Below, piece after piece: positions 1 to 7,710 of a stretch of DNA of 64,000 nucleotides. Both the position numbers and the translations under genes were made by a program. Source of the DNA: Pelagibacterium halotolerans B2. GTDB taxonomy: Bacteria; Pseudomonadota; Alphaproteobacteria; Rhizobiales; Devosiaceae. Below the pieces are notes generated by a model, which worked only from the letters and a program-made list of their open reading frames with translations, made no database searches and was not told where the DNA came from. Position 1 is the stretch's first letter; each line of letters opens with the position of its first letter. Location of the stretch: positions 682,001 to 746,000 of the forward strand of contig NC_016078.1 of the NCBI RefSeq assembly GCF_000230555.1. Direction: 5' to 3'.

Positions 1-923
1 AGCACCACGCACGCCTCTTCGGCATCGCTAGCCGTATAGCGAACGATCGGCGTCTCCGGCCCGGTCCCCGTGATGTCACCGGCCGCGTTGCGGATGCGAT
101 CGCGCCGCAACTCGACGCCAAGATTTTCCTCGATCACCTGCGATGGGTAGATCGACACCGGATCGTCTCCCGCCAGCCCTTCGCGGATTTCATAGTCGAT
201 GTCGGAAAACTGGCTGATCGGGGTCTCGCCGATCTTGAGATCGCTGATCGACACCCGCCCATAGCCGAAGGTGAACAGCGAGCGGATATAGTGGTTATCG
301 CCCACAACTTCGGTATAGCTCGGCGCCGCATAGACTGGCGCCACCCGATGCTCACCCAACAGCGAGGGCACCACGCCGTCGGGATTGGACCGGTTGCGCC
401 AGCCCGAAATCGAAAAAAGCGGGCGTTCGCTCTGCTGGCCCGATTGCTGCGCCGGCGGGATCAGCATGTTGACCAGGTAGCCGCCGGCCAGCGTCAAGCC
501 CGCCGTCACCAGCGCGCCACCCACCTGGCCGATCAGCCCGGCGATCTGTGTGCCGAAGCCCAGACCCGTCGCCCAGCTCCCGATCATCGGCGCCGCCCAG
601 AATTGCCCGATCGCAGCGGCCGCCACGCTCACCGCGATCAGCAGCACATCGCGCAGCGCGTCGCCGGCCGGCGCCAGGCGGATCATCACCCGCACGCCGG
701 CGCGCGGCCTGATCCGGTGCCAGTGGGCACGGGCCGACACCAGCGTTTCTCCTGCGTTGGACACCAGCCATACCCGCGCCCGCTCCAGCGCTGCCCTGGT
801 TGCGCCCGGCAGAACGGTTGAGACGATCTCGGCGATCGTCAGCCCCTCGGGCACCGAGATATCGACCCGGCCCAGCTCCGGCCCAAGCCCGCCAATACCG
901 GAAACGGAAATCAGTTCACTCAT
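1..923 (-). CDS. Tail tip / host specificity protein J-like (TipJ family), partial
   Basis: The minus-strand frame is open from ATG at 923 to the window edge, about 307 codons, and lacks its C-terminus. The N-terminus reads MSELISVSGIGGLGPELG. A hydrophobic Gly/Ala-rich stretch (around residues 90-150) is followed by ERPLFSISGWRNRSNPDG and VVPSLLGEHRVAPVYAA. These features are typical of TipJ-type central tail fibre proteins that close the tail tip and contact the receptor. The start overlaps the stop of the upstream NlpC/P60 gene by 8 bases, and that pair is the usual lambda K-J order. The full protein probably exceeds 1,000 residues. The family call is strong; receptor specificity cannot be read from this part. 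Confidence 0.85.
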   Translation of the reverse strand, partial: MSELISVSGIGGLGPELGRVDISVPEGLTIAEIVSTVLPGATRAALERARVWLVSNAGETLVSARAHWHRIRPRAGVRVMIRLAPAGDALRDVLLIAVSVAAAAIGQFWAAPMIGSWATGLGFGTQIAGLIGQVGGALVTAGLTLAGGYLVNMLIPPAQQSGQQSERPLFSISGWRNRSNPDGVVPSLLGEHRVAPVYAAPSYTEVVGDNHYIRSLFTFGYGRVSISDLKIGETPISQFSDIDYEIREGLAGDDPVSIYPSQVIEENLGVELRRDRIRNAAGDITGTGPETPIVRYTASDAEEACVV

Positions 924-1353
924 GCCCGGCCCTTTCCGCCATCTCCCGATGGCGCCAGATGCCCGTCACGCGGTTGGCATACGGCCCGCCCGAATAGGCT
1001 TCGATGCAGGCCGGCTTATCTGATGTCACATGCAACATCCGGCAAGGTGCCACGACGATCCCGATGTGACTTTCCAGCGTCCCGCGACGAACCGTGATCA
1101 GGTCGAAATCACGAGCGGCGGTAATGTCCTCCTTGTCCCCGACCTTCCGCCAGTCACCCTTGGCGCCGTCGATCAGCCCGGCGATTTCCCGGCGCTCTTC
1201 AGTGGACCCATAGCCGTCCGCATAGCTGGGCAGGTCGATGCCGAGCATCTCGGCGTAGACCAGCCAGACCAGGCCCCAGCAATCGAGCCCATCGCGCGAT
1301 CGCCCGAGGTCGGCATAAGGCAGGCCGATATAGGAAGCGCTCCAGTGCATCAT
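916..1353 (-). CDS. NlpC/P60 family tail peptidase (lambda K-like)
   Basis: This 145-residue protein starts at MMHWSASYIGLPYADLG and carries the NlpC/P60 nucleophile in DGLDCWGLVWLVY (Cys at about residue 25) and the catalytic His in ESHIGIVV. Such proteins sit at the tail tip and cut peptidoglycan peptides during DNA entry. An upstream in-frame extension exists, but the ATG pair at 1348-1353 matches the conserved family N-terminus and overlaps the stop of the preceding gene. It lies between the DUF1833-like gene and TipJ, as in many siphophage tip modules. Confidence 0.85.
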   Translation of the reverse strand: MMHWSASYIGLPYADLGRSRDGLDCWGLVWLVYAEMLGIDLPSYADGYGSTEERREIAGLIDGAKGDWRKVGDKEDITAARDFDLITVRRGTLESHIGIVVAPCRMLHVTSDKPACIEAYSGGPYANRVTGIWRHREMAERAGHE

Positions 1354-1883
1354 GGGTGCTGCCCCGGAAACCGCTCGCGCGTCATCCGCCCGGCCGGCCA
1401 CGGCTCGGCGGTGATCGGCTCGCGGGTGATCGAGAGCGTGATCGCGTCGCCATTGCCCTCGGCCGACACCATGCGGAAATGGTGCCACTCCATCTCGATA
1501 ACGCTCGGGCTCGACGCCAGCACCACGGCCATGGAAACGTCCGCGCGCTTCTGGGTCGAGCGCAGCACTTCGACCAGGCGGTTGTCGATCCCTTCGAGTA
1601 CGAACCGCGCCACGGGTGGCGCCATTTCCTCGTCATCGGGAAGGATCACCGAAAGGAGAACGAACAGGAACGCCTCGTCATCGTCGCCGGGATCAGCTCC
1701 CAACCAGTCCGACCGCGTGCCATAGGAAAGCGGATCGAGGCTCAGCCGCTCGGTCGGATCGGTCGAAAGCCGCACGATCTGTTCGGTCTCGGGATGGGTG
1801 AACTGGATCAGCACGACTTCCACTTCGCTCGACGCGGCGGCGTCGTGAGCCAGGCGCGCATTGAGGGAGATTTTCCGGCTCAT
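1350..1883 (-). CDS. DUF1833-like tail protein
   Basis: A 177-residue protein starting MSRKISLNARL. It has many acidic residues and the segments LIQFTHPETEQIVRLSTD and ALDPLSYGTRSDW-like features seen in DUF1833 proteins, which lie next to NlpC/P60 genes in siphophage tip modules. A longer in-frame start exists upstream but would read through the palindromic repeat at 1886-1934. The ATG at 1883 has a GGGAG Shine-Dalgarno provided by that repeat. The stop overlaps the start of the NlpC/P60 gene. A structural role in the distal tail is inferred from position. Confidence 0.7.
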   Translation of the reverse strand: MSRKISLNARLAHDAAASSEVEVVLIQFTHPETEQIVRLSTDPTERLSLDPLSYGTRSDWLGADPGDDDEAFLFVLLSVILPDDEEMAPPVARFVLEGIDNRLVEVLRSTQKRADVSMAVVLASSPSVIEMEWHHFRMVSAEGNGDAITLSITREPITAEPWPAGRMTRERFPGQHP

Positions 1884-1999
1884 CGGCGTGCTCCCAGCAA
1901 AAGTGGAACCCGGTTTTGCGGTTCGGGAGCGCGCCCGCCAAAAATCATGAGCGGGCTGACCCAACTCGGCCGCCCAGCACGCTTGAACGGCCAGCTCAT
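1880..1999 (-). CDS. Coupled micro-ORF ending in a palindromic repeat (39 aa)
   Basis: ATG at 1999 overlaps the stop of the upstream tail gene as ATGA. The stop at 1880-1882 overlaps the start of the DUF1833-like gene as ATGA. The C-terminal 17 or so residues (RAPEPQNRVPLLLGARR) are encoded by the repeat at 1886-1934. The peptide has no recognisable domain. It may only serve to carry ribosomes between two genes, or be spurious. A second ORF of the same length (39 aa) and layout lies at 13991-14110. Confidence 0.4.
   Translation of the reverse strand: MSWPFKRAGRPSWVSPLMIFGGRAPEPQNRVPLLLGARR
1886..1934. repeat. Interspersed palindromic element, copy 1
   Basis: 49 bp with 10-bp inverted ends (GCGTGCTCCC / GGGAGCGCGC, one mismatch) around a core with AAAAGTGGAACCCGG and TTTTGCGGTTCGGG. 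The core matches copies at 13996-14044 and 18678-18722, and more distantly 49882-49925. It ends 2 bp before the ATG of the DUF1833-like gene, and its GGGAG acts as the likely ribosome binding site. Confidence 0.85.
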
Positions 2000-2418
2000 G
2001 GCAAAACCTCCAGGTTGAATTGGACGCGCCAGTCCGCGCCCACGGCCGTTCGTGACGGCAGCCCGTTGCCGAATTTGCACACCAGCGTCGCGGCGATCAG
2101 CAGCGGGGCGCCGCTTTCATCGGTCAGCGGTTCGAGGTCCTGGCCAAGGATCGGGCGGCCGTCCCTGGCAAAATCGGGGATCAGGAAGAGCCCGGCGCCG
2201 CGATCGACCTCTTCGTAATAAAAGCGGTCAAGCCGCGCGTCCTCGTCGTCGGTCAGGATCAGCACCAGCGTCACCACATCGGACGCTTTCGACGTGAACC
2301 GCCGCGTGCGCGAAACGCCCTGTTCGCCGGGCAGGCTCCTGCGCCCATCGCCCAGCTGGCGTTGCCAGCCTTCGCGCAGGATGAAATCGAGCTCTGTCGG
2401 CCAGACGGGAAGGCTCAT
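1996..2418 (-). CDS. Minor tail protein downstream of tape measure
   Basis: 140 residues starting MSLPVWPTELDFILREGWQ. It lies directly after the tape measure gene with a 4-base overlap, the usual place of the distal tail (Dit/M-like) protein. The text includes TRRFTSKASDVVTLVLILTD, the kind of beta-rich segment seen in phage distal tail proteins. I do not recognise a named family with certainty; the role as distal tail or minor tail protein is inferred from order. Confidence 0.7.
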   Translation of the reverse strand: MSLPVWPTELDFILREGWQRQLGDGRRSLPGEQGVSRTRRFTSKASDVVTLVLILTDDEDARLDRFYYEEVDRGAGLFLIPDFARDGRPILGQDLEPLTDESGAPLLIAATLVCKFGNGLPSRTAVGADWRVQFNLEVLP

Positions 2419-4277
2419 CGGCGTACCACCCGTCCGGTCGAACGCACGGCCCGCTGCGCGCGTCCGGGCTTGCCGATGGCGCCCGCCACGGCTTCTTCGA
2501 ACCACACATCCTGCCGCTTGCCGCCCGGCGTGTCCTCCTCGCGCGTCCGTGTCTCATAGCCCGGTGGCGGGGTAATGTTCTGGCTGAACTTGAACTCGGG
2601 CGTGCGACCCGCGCCGGCCATGTTGAGCGAGGAATTGGGCAGCACCATCGCACCGCGCGACGTGCCGATCACCGGTTCGGGTCCGGCCTCGCCGACAATG
2701 CCGAACGTACCGTTTGGGATCAGCCCGCCCGTCGCCCGAAAGCCCGAGAACAGGCTGGAGAAAAACCCGGTGATCGGATTGCCGCCCGCCGTCTGGCCGC
2801 CGAACAGCAAGGTGCCCAGGGCGTCGAAACCGGAATTGAGCACATTGTCGAGCCACGCCGCGCCGAAATCATAGGCTTTGTCGATCAGCCCATCGAGCAC
2901 TGATCCGGCCACGTCGCCACCGTCGCGGATCGCGTCCATGATCGTACGACCCAGCCCGTGAAAGGCGTTCCCGAATTCCTCACCCAGGTCGAACACGTCC
3001 TCTGCCAATAGGTCGAGCTCGTCCCCAAGGCTCGCCATGGCGTCCTCGGTGATCCCGGCCGTCGACGTGCTGGTCGAAAGCGCATCGCCCAGATCGGAGA
3101 AGGAAAATTCGACAGCGTTGGCCGCTTCGACCGCCGCCGCGGCGCCGGCCTGGAACGGGGCAAAAAACTCCTCCCCGAAGCCAGCCTCGGCCAATGCGTC
3201 CCGGCTTCGCGTCGCCATATCCTGATGCGGGTCGCCTATGAAGCGCATCGACGAAAACGGCTGGGCGGCGCGCGACTCGGAAAGCTGCAGCCGCAGCGCC
3301 TCCATCGCATCAGCCACGGCCTGTTCGGGGTCCGGCGTTCCCGACCATTCCCCCGTGAGCAACTCGCCCATCGACGTGTTGTTCAACCATGCGACGGCAT
3401 CTGCAAATCCCTGGGCCGCCGCAACGCCCAAGTTGAATGCCTCGATCGTCGCATTGATCGCCCCGATGATCCAGTTCGCCATGGTCTGGGCATTCTCGGC
3501 AAAAGCCGGATCGGCCAATTTCTCGGCCAGCGTGTTGAGGCTCGGGAGCGCACCCTCCGCGATTTTGAGCCCCACGCCATCAATGATGCTGCCAATGCGC
3601 GTCATGGTGTCGTTGAACTGCTCGGCGGCGCGACCTGTGTCGGTGGAAATCGTTTTGCCCAGCCGATCGGCCTCGTCTGCCATATCCGACAGCCCGGCTC
3701 GGCCATTGTTGAGCAGCGGGATAAGCTCTGTGCCCGAGCGCCCGAACAGCCGAATGGCCAGCGCCGTCTTGTCCGCACCGTCTTCCATCTGCGCGAACCG
3801 GTCGGCCAGATCGAGCATAACCTGGTCGGCCGAGCGCAGACGCCCCTCGGCATCGCTGATCGTGACGCCCAGCGCGTCGAACACGGCGGCTCCGGTTCTG
3901 TCCGCGCCGCTTTGGACCTGGCCCATAGTGTAGCTGAGACGGCCCAGGCTACTGCCCAGGCTGCCAAGACTCACATCGGACAGTTCGCCCGCCCAGGCCA
4001 GACGTGACAGCGCCTCGGTTGTTACGCCGGCCCGCTGCGCGGCCTTGCTCATGGCGTCGGCCTGGTCGATCGAACGCTTGATGAGCACGCCCAGCGCCGC
4101 TGCGCCGGCGGCGGCGCCGATCGCAAGACTGGCGCCCAGGCGGATCGCCATCTTGCCGACATTGTCGAGCGACCGCCCGAGCCTTTGTGCCCGTGTTTCG
4201 GCCTGGTCGACCCCCTTGCCGAAACCCTTGTCGTCGGTGCGCAGGTCGAGAAGCGCTTCGCCCAGCCGCTCAGCCAT
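2415..4277 (-). CDS. Tail tape measure protein
   Basis: 620 residues beginning MAERLGEALLDLRTDDKGF. An N-terminal helical region is followed by a Gly/Ala-rich hydrophobic stretch (LGASLAIGAAAGAAALGVL, about residues 48-66), long amphipathic helices, further hydrophobic segments, and a C-terminal part with TGGLIPNGTFGIVGEAGPEP, a motif very common at the end of tape measure proteins. At about 620 residues it predicts a fairly short siphovirus tail, on the order of 90 nm if the usual 1.5 Å per residue holds. It lies between the tail assembly chaperone-like genes and the distal tail gene. Confidence 0.93.
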   Translation of the reverse strand: MAERLGEALLDLRTDDKGFGKGVDQAETRAQRLGRSLDNVGKMAIRLGASLAIGAAAGAAALGVLIKRSIDQADAMSKAAQRAGVTTEALSRLAWAGELSDVSLGSLGSSLGRLSYTMGQVQSGADRTGAAVFDALGVTISDAEGRLRSADQVMLDLADRFAQMEDGADKTALAIRLFGRSGTELIPLLNNGRAGLSDMADEADRLGKTISTDTGRAAEQFNDTMTRIGSIIDGVGLKIAEGALPSLNTLAEKLADPAFAENAQTMANWIIGAINATIEAFNLGVAAAQGFADAVAWLNNTSMGELLTGEWSGTPDPEQAVADAMEALRLQLSESRAAQPFSSMRFIGDPHQDMATRSRDALAEAGFGEEFFAPFQAGAAAAVEAANAVEFSFSDLGDALSTSTSTAGITEDAMASLGDELDLLAEDVFDLGEEFGNAFHGLGRTIMDAIRDGGDVAGSVLDGLIDKAYDFGAAWLDNVLNSGFDALGTLLFGGQTAGGNPITGFFSSLFSGFRATGGLIPNGTFGIVGEAGPEPVIGTSRGAMVLPNSSLNMAGAGRTPEFKFSQNITPPPGYETRTREEDTPGGKRQDVWFEEAVAGAIGKPGRAQRAVRSTGRVVRR

Positions 4278-4506
4278 GCGCCACCTGCGTTTTTACCTCA
4301 ATGACCTTGATCCCCATGGCGCGAAGGGTGGCGGGGGTCGCCTGCTGCACATTGAGCTTGCCGCCATTGGCCAGGCGCTCCAGGCGCAACAGAGCCGGCC
4401 GTGCCTCGGCCTTTTTCACCCCGCCCGAACCGAGCGCGGCCGCGTTGATCGCCAGAAGCTGCTCCTGGGCCTGCAATCGCGGAAGCATGGCCATATGCGC
4501 CCTCAC
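4270..4506 (-). CDS. Small phage tail gene between chaperone and tape measure
   Basis: 78 residues, MRAHMAMLPRLQAQEQLLAI at the N-terminus. Start and stop overlap the neighbours by 4 and 8 bases. In siphophages the second tail assembly chaperone product comes from this position, often by frameshift. Here it has its own ATG inside an ATGA overlap, and no slippery heptamer is evident at the junction. Short, basic and Ala/Leu-rich. A tail-assembly role is inferred from place only. Confidence 0.65.
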   Translation of the reverse strand: MRAHMAMLPRLQAQEQLLAINAAALGSGGVKKAEARPALLRLERLANGGKLNVQQATPATLRAMGIKVIEVKTQVAHG

Positions 4507-4952
4507 GACCGCCCCTTGCGCTTCCCCGAGCCAGTAGCTCGGCGTGCCGCCGTAGAAGCGGCAGAGCCTCGGGACGACTTGTCCCCAGTCAGTGGGAATG
4601 CCTTGACGATCTGGTCCATCACCGCTCCTGCCGCCTTCGCCCTGTCGCCCAGCAGGAGCGAGGTAAAAACCTGGACGATCGCCGTCTTGTGCCGGTCGGT
4701 CAGTTTGGCGAACACCTCTTCGGGCATGGCCACCAGCGCTCTGCGCGCCACCTCGGTCAGCTTGTCGAGCAACGCCTGTTCATCGTCGCCCTTGCCCAGC
4801 GCTTCGATCTGCTGACCGGCCCTGGTGAACCACTGGCTCTGGATGATGGTCAGCTCGTCGGGCGAATAAAGCTCATAGGCGTTGCCATCGACCTTGATGA
4901 TCGGGCGTTCAATGAGCGTTTGAAGGTCGAGCAGTGGGGCGGTTATGGCCAT
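4503..4952 (-). CDS. Tail assembly chaperone-like protein
   Basis: 149 residues starting MAITAPLLDLQTLIERP, with AGGAGAA about 6 bases before the ATG. Mostly helical, acidic N-terminal half, and a basic Ser/Thr-rich tail ending RRATGSGKRKGRS. It lies between the tail tube gene and the tape measure, where the chaperone that coats the tape measure protein is encoded. The stop overlaps the next start as ATGA. Assignment rests on order, size and composition. Confidence 0.65.
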   Translation of the reverse strand: MAITAPLLDLQTLIERPIIKVDGNAYELYSPDELTIIQSQWFTRAGQQIEALGKGDDEQALLDKLTEVARRALVAMPEEVFAKLTDRHKTAIVQVFTSLLLGDRAKAAGAVMDQIVKAFPLTGDKSSRGSAASTAARRATGSGKRKGRS

Positions 4953-5196
4953 GGATATTCTCCTGCGCCGGATTGGTGGATTGGGCGGGGGTGCCGGGGT
5001 AGCGCCTATCGGGCGCGACGGCGGCTTTGGGGGAATGAATGATGGAAATGCCGCGTGCCTGGCACTGGGCTTCGATCTCGGCCTGGCGCCGCCGCGCGGC
5101 CTGCGCGGCAAGACGGTGCTGGCGCTCGGCGCGCTTGTGGTGCCTGGCTTCGGCTTCGGCCTTCCGCGCTTCGGCGATCAGCTGCTCGGCCTGCAC
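4909..5196 (-). CDS. Small basic coiled-coil-like protein
   Basis: 95 residues from GTG at 5196, preceded by a strong GGAGGAA site that overlaps the end of the tube gene. The N-terminal half is an uninterrupted Ala/Glu/Arg/Gln helix (AEQLIAEARKAEAEARHHKR). The C-terminal part is Pro-rich and overlaps the chaperone-like gene in another frame by 44 bases. No family recognised. The ribosome binding site favours it being real, the overlap weighs against. Confidence 0.5.
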   Translation of the reverse strand: MQAEQLIAEARKAEAEARHHKRAERQHRLAAQAARRRQAEIEAQCQARGISIIHSPKAAVAPDRRYPGTPAQSTNPAQENIHGHNRPTARPSNAH

Positions 5197-5198
5197 CG

Positions 5199-5807
5199 CT
5201 ATTCCTCCAGCGCCGCCTGGTGCTGGATGACCAGGCGCCCGAACTGTTCGTCCTCGCTCACCGCATTGAGGTCTTCGAGCGCCGTGAATTCGAAGGCCAG
5301 CCCGGCCGGCTCGCCCTTGCGGTACTGCGGCTGCGGATTGCCCGACATGAAACAGCGTGGCACCTCGTACTGCATGCGCATATCGGCGCCATAGGGAGAC
5401 TCCATCCCGCGCGCCAGGAGCGCCAATTGCTGCACCCGCCGGCCGCGATGCAGTCCCAGCGACTTCTGGCCGGCCGTGCCGACGCCGGCGGCCGTCGTGG
5501 TGATCGCATTGGAGTTGATCGCCAGCCGGTAGTTTTCCAGCGTCACATCCCACACTGTGGCCGAAATGATCATGTCCTCGTCGGTGCGAAACGCCTTGAT
5601 CGGACCGGTCGAACCCAACCCGCGCGGCGTGTTGATGGCCTGGCTGTGATTGATCAGAACGCCTTCGGGGTCATAATCCTTGTCCCCAGACGTGCCGATC
5701 ATGGTCCAATCCACTCCCGGCTCGGCGTCGATGGCGGGAAAGGCGGTGCCGAGCGCGGCGAAATAGAGCGTGAACGGCGCGGCGATGATTTCGAAAGGTT
5801 CCGACAT
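5199..5807 (-). CDS. Major tail tube protein
   Basis: 202 residues starting MSEPFEIIAAPFTLYFAALG. It contains SGDKDYDPEGVLINHSQ and GPIKAFRTDEDMIISATVWD, typical of the tube proteins of B3-like and other siphophages in which the chain is compared with the GTA/TP901-1 tube fold. It follows the tail terminator-like gene by a 1-base overlap (TAATG) and precedes the chaperone and tape measure genes, the normal order. A longer in-frame start upstream runs over the terminator gene and is not preferred. Confidence 0.8.
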   Translation of the reverse strand: MSEPFEIIAAPFTLYFAALGTAFPAIDAEPGVDWTMIGTSGDKDYDPEGVLINHSQAINTPRGLGSTGPIKAFRTDEDMIISATVWDVTLENYRLAINSNAITTTAAGVGTAGQKSLGLHRGRRVQQLALLARGMESPYGADMRMQYEVPRCFMSGNPQPQYRKGEPAGLAFEFTALEDLNAVSEDEQFGRLVIQHQAALEE

Positions 5808-6220
5808 TAGGCGTGCTCCGCGAAAAAGGCCTGGTAGGATTGAAAAGAGATGGGCCACTTGCCCTCGGGGTCGAGCCCGGTCGACAGACCGCCCGCCGCC
5901 TCGATCCAGTGAATGAGACACCCCGACACGATCTTGCGCCGCACGTCGCCCAGTCCATTGCGCCCAATGCGTTGCAGCTCGGACGCGAGAAAGCGCGTCT
6001 TGCCGTAATAAAGGACATCGACCCGCTGGGTGTCGTGGCGGGAATTGGTGCCGGCCGCGACCGAGATGCCGCCCGAGGCCCGCACAACGATCGCCGCGCG
6101 CGGCATGTGCGCGGTCTCGGCGGCCGGCAGGCCGTCACCGAACACGCGATCACCGGCCAACGACGCCACGGTGGCATCCGCCTTCAGGATTTCGATAATG
6201 GCTTGAACGATGTCGCCCAC
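5807..6220 (-). CDS. Tail terminator / neck protein-like
   Basis: 137 residues, MGDIVQAIIEILKADATVAS at the start, the usual opening of tail terminator proteins related to DUF3168 (a short helix followed by 'LAGDRVF'). It is the first gene of a tail block. A dyad-like candidate promoter lies 73 bases upstream (6293-6313) and a plus-strand gene starts just beyond that. The stop overlaps the tube start. Confidence 0.75.
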   Translation of the reverse strand: MGDIVQAIIEILKADATVASLAGDRVFGDGLPAAETAHMPRAAIVVRASGGISVAAGTNSRHDTQRVDVLYYGKTRFLASELQRIGRNGLGDVRRKIVSGCLIHWIEAAGGLSTGLDPEGKWPISFQSYQAFFAEHA

Positions 6221-6292
6221 ACCCGGCCCTCAACACCTGGCGCCCGGACCATCCGGGCAATGGAGCGAGACTAGGGTTGCGCGCGCAGGCGG

Positions 6293-6313
6293 TATATCAG
6301 CGCAGGCGCGCAG
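6293..6313 (-). promoter_or_regulatory. Candidate late promoter dyad, copy 1
   Basis: Plus-strand text TATATCAGCGCAGGCGCGCAG. It shares the pattern TWTATC-N-GCGCAG-NN-GCGC with sites at 10930-10950 and 18652-18670. On the minus strand a GATATA-like -10 follows the GC-rich dyad. It stands 73 bp ahead of the tail terminator gene. A binding site for the Mor-like activator at 18737-19093 is inferred. Confidence 0.5.
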
Positions 6314-6322
6314 GGGTCGGCA

Positions 6323-6649
6323 ATGTTGGGGAGCGAGGGCACTCTTGCGGCAGGGCGAACGCTTGTCAAGCTGGCGCGCAATCACCAGATTGGCGCCATG
6401 CCCCGACGCGATGGATACTTTTCGGTCTCGACACTGCAGGACCATCTCGACACCGGCCACAGCCTCACGCTGCATTGCCGGTGCGGCCGCTCGCGCGCCC
6501 TTTCGCTCCCCAGGCTGATCGAGATTTTCGGCCCCGACTTCGAGATCGTGGCCAACCGGGAGAAATTCCTTGGGCGCTTCGTCTGCAATGAGTGCGGCCA
6601 GCGGCCCAATCAGATTACCCTGGGCACCCCCAATACGCCGCGCTGGTGA
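6323..6649 (+). CDS. Plus-strand cysteine-rich (putative zinc-binding) protein, prophage moron
   Basis: Up to 108 residues; a start at the internal ATG near 6398 (MPRRDGYFSVSTLQDHL) is also possible. Two Cys pairs, CRCGRS and CNECGQ, about 40 residues apart suggest a four-cysteine zinc site. The text between (LPRLIEIFGPDFEIVANREK) is neatly helical. It is transcribed against all flanking late genes, in the gap between the tail terminator and the gp10-like gene, which is the usual position of a lysogeny-expressed extra gene. Function unknown. Confidence 0.65.
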   Translation: MLGSEGTLAAGRTLVKLARNHQIGAMPRRDGYFSVSTLQDHLDTGHSLTLHCRCGRSRALSLPRLIEIFGPDFEIVANREKFLGRFVCNECGQRPNQITLGTPNTPRW

Positions 6650-7078
6650 CTAGCGCTCATAGGCCTTTTTGATCCGGCCCGCGAGCTTGGGATATTCGGT
6701 GTCGGCCGCCGGCCGCAAATACGGCCGCGCCGGGATCGTCACCTCGTCGACGAACACAACGCCGCCATCCGGTTGCGGGATGGCCAGCTTGTCGGCATTG
6801 CGCGGCTTGATCGTACCGCCGTCCTCATGGATACGGGCATAGACCACGTCGCGCACGCCCCAGGTGCCCTTGGTGCCGCCGCCGTCCTGGTGGGCATAAT
6901 CGGCGATATCGATACCGCCCTCCAAAACGCCCGTCTGGTTCTGCCAGGTATGATTGCGCTTGGCATTGATCACACAGGCCGACATCGTCTTGTTGACGCC
7001 TTCCTCCTGGGCGGCACGCATCTTGGTCTTGACGGCCGGCCCATACCACTTGAGCGATTTTGACTTAGCCATCGTCAT
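6650..7078 (-). CDS. HK97 gp10-like neck/minor structural protein
   Basis: 142 residues, MTMAKSKSLKWYGPAVKTKM. It contains INAKRNHTWQNQTGVLEGGI and ends with IPARPYLRPAADTEYPKL, the 'GxLrxsI ... ARPFLxPA' pattern of HK97 gp10-type proteins at the head-tail interface. It lies between the head closure gene and the tail terminator, as expected. A second in-frame ATG 6 bases on could also be used. Confidence 0.8.
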   Translation of the reverse strand: MTMAKSKSLKWYGPAVKTKMRAAQEEGVNKTMSACVINAKRNHTWQNQTGVLEGGIDIADYAHQDGGGTKGTWGVRDVVYARIHEDGGTIKPRNADKLAIPQPDGGVVFVDEVTIPARPYLRPAADTEYPKLAGRIKKAYER

Positions 7079-7220
7079 GGCCCCGTGAGCAGTGGAATGG
7101 CGGCGGCGGAACGCGGCGAATGGGCCCCCAAACCATCATCATGACAATCGCACCGAGGCTCCAGGTGAGCATCGCAACGAGCAGAATGATGATCAGCAAG
7201 CGGGTGAGCTCTGGTGTCAC
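7065..7220 (-). CDS. Small single-span membrane protein (51 aa)
   Basis: GTG at 7220 overlaps the stop of the head closure gene as GTGA. The peptide has one clear membrane helix (RLLIIILLVAMLTWSLGAIV) and a Pro-rich, His/Cys-containing tail (RVPPPPFHCSRGHDDG). It overlaps the start of the gp10-like gene by 14 bases. No family recognised. The tight coupling and the clean hydrophobic helix support a real gene. Confidence 0.5.
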   Translation of the reverse strand: MTPELTRLLIIILLVAMLTWSLGAIVMMMVWGPIRRVPPPPFHCSRGHDDG

Positions 7221-7561
7221 GCGATCCTCTTGAGCGCCACTTCCAGATGCGTGTGCTTGCGCTGGGGCTTGCCTTCGACGCGCAGCCGGCCAGGGATGAT
7301 GACAGTGCCGGCCCGATCGGTGATCGCCGTGATCTCGTCGTTCTCGGTGATGTCTGTGCCCAGGGCGAACATGGCCCGCATGTCTTCGACCATCGCCGTC
7401 TTTTCACTCTCGACCAGTTCGCGGCTCTGGTTCGACCAGGCAAAACACCGGAACGTCCCGTGCGGCTGAAAATCGGGCGGCAGCGGATGCCCATAGGGAT
7501 CGGTCGCCGCCTCGATATTGCGCTCGACAACCGCCCGCATGGTCAACCGCCCCGAAATCAT
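7217..7561 (-). CDS. Head closure (stopper)-like protein
   Basis: 114 residues; an inner ATG gives MRAVVERNIEAATDPYGHP. The C-terminal text RVEGKPQRKHTHLEVALKRI matches the ending commonly seen in head closure/stopper proteins that follow the gp6-like adaptor. It lies after the adaptor and three small genes and before the gp10-like gene. The start overlaps the stop of the preceding 47-residue gene. Confidence 0.65.
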   Translation of the reverse strand: MISGRLTMRAVVERNIEAATDPYGHPLPPDFQPHGTFRCFAWSNQSRELVESEKTAMVEDMRAMFALGTDITENDEITAITDRAGTVIIPGRLRVEGKPQRKHTHLEVALKRIA

Positions 7562-7701
7562 GACGGCTCGCAGACGATTTCGTCGGCAAAGAACCGGCGA
7601 TCCTTGATCCGGACCTTGAGCCGACCGTCGGCGTCGCCCGCCTGGCCGTCGATCCTGCCCCGGGTGCCCGATTGCGCGTGAAAGGCTTTCATATCGATCA
7701 T
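7558..7701 (-). CDS. Small phage protein (47 aa)
   Basis: ATG at 7701 with an AGGAGG site 6 bases upstream. The peptide is strongly charged (MIDMKAFHAQSGTRGRIDGQ start; ends RRFFADEIVCEPS). The stop overlaps the head closure start as ATGA. Unrecognised, but ribosome binding site and coupling are convincing. Confidence 0.6.
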   Translation of the reverse strand: MIDMKAFHAQSGTRGRIDGQAGDADGRLKVRIKDRRFFADEIVCEPS

Positions 7702-7710
7702 TGATGCCTC

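Noticed and set aside
1353..1488. N-terminal extension of the prophage NlpC/P60 protein
   Set aside because: The extra 45 residues are a shadow of the DUF1833-like gene, and the ATG pair at 1348-1353 matches the family start.
4503..4506. Programmed frameshift for a long tail assembly chaperone
   Set aside because: No slippery heptamer is visible at the overlap, and the downstream 78-residue frame has its own ATG in an ATGA overlap.
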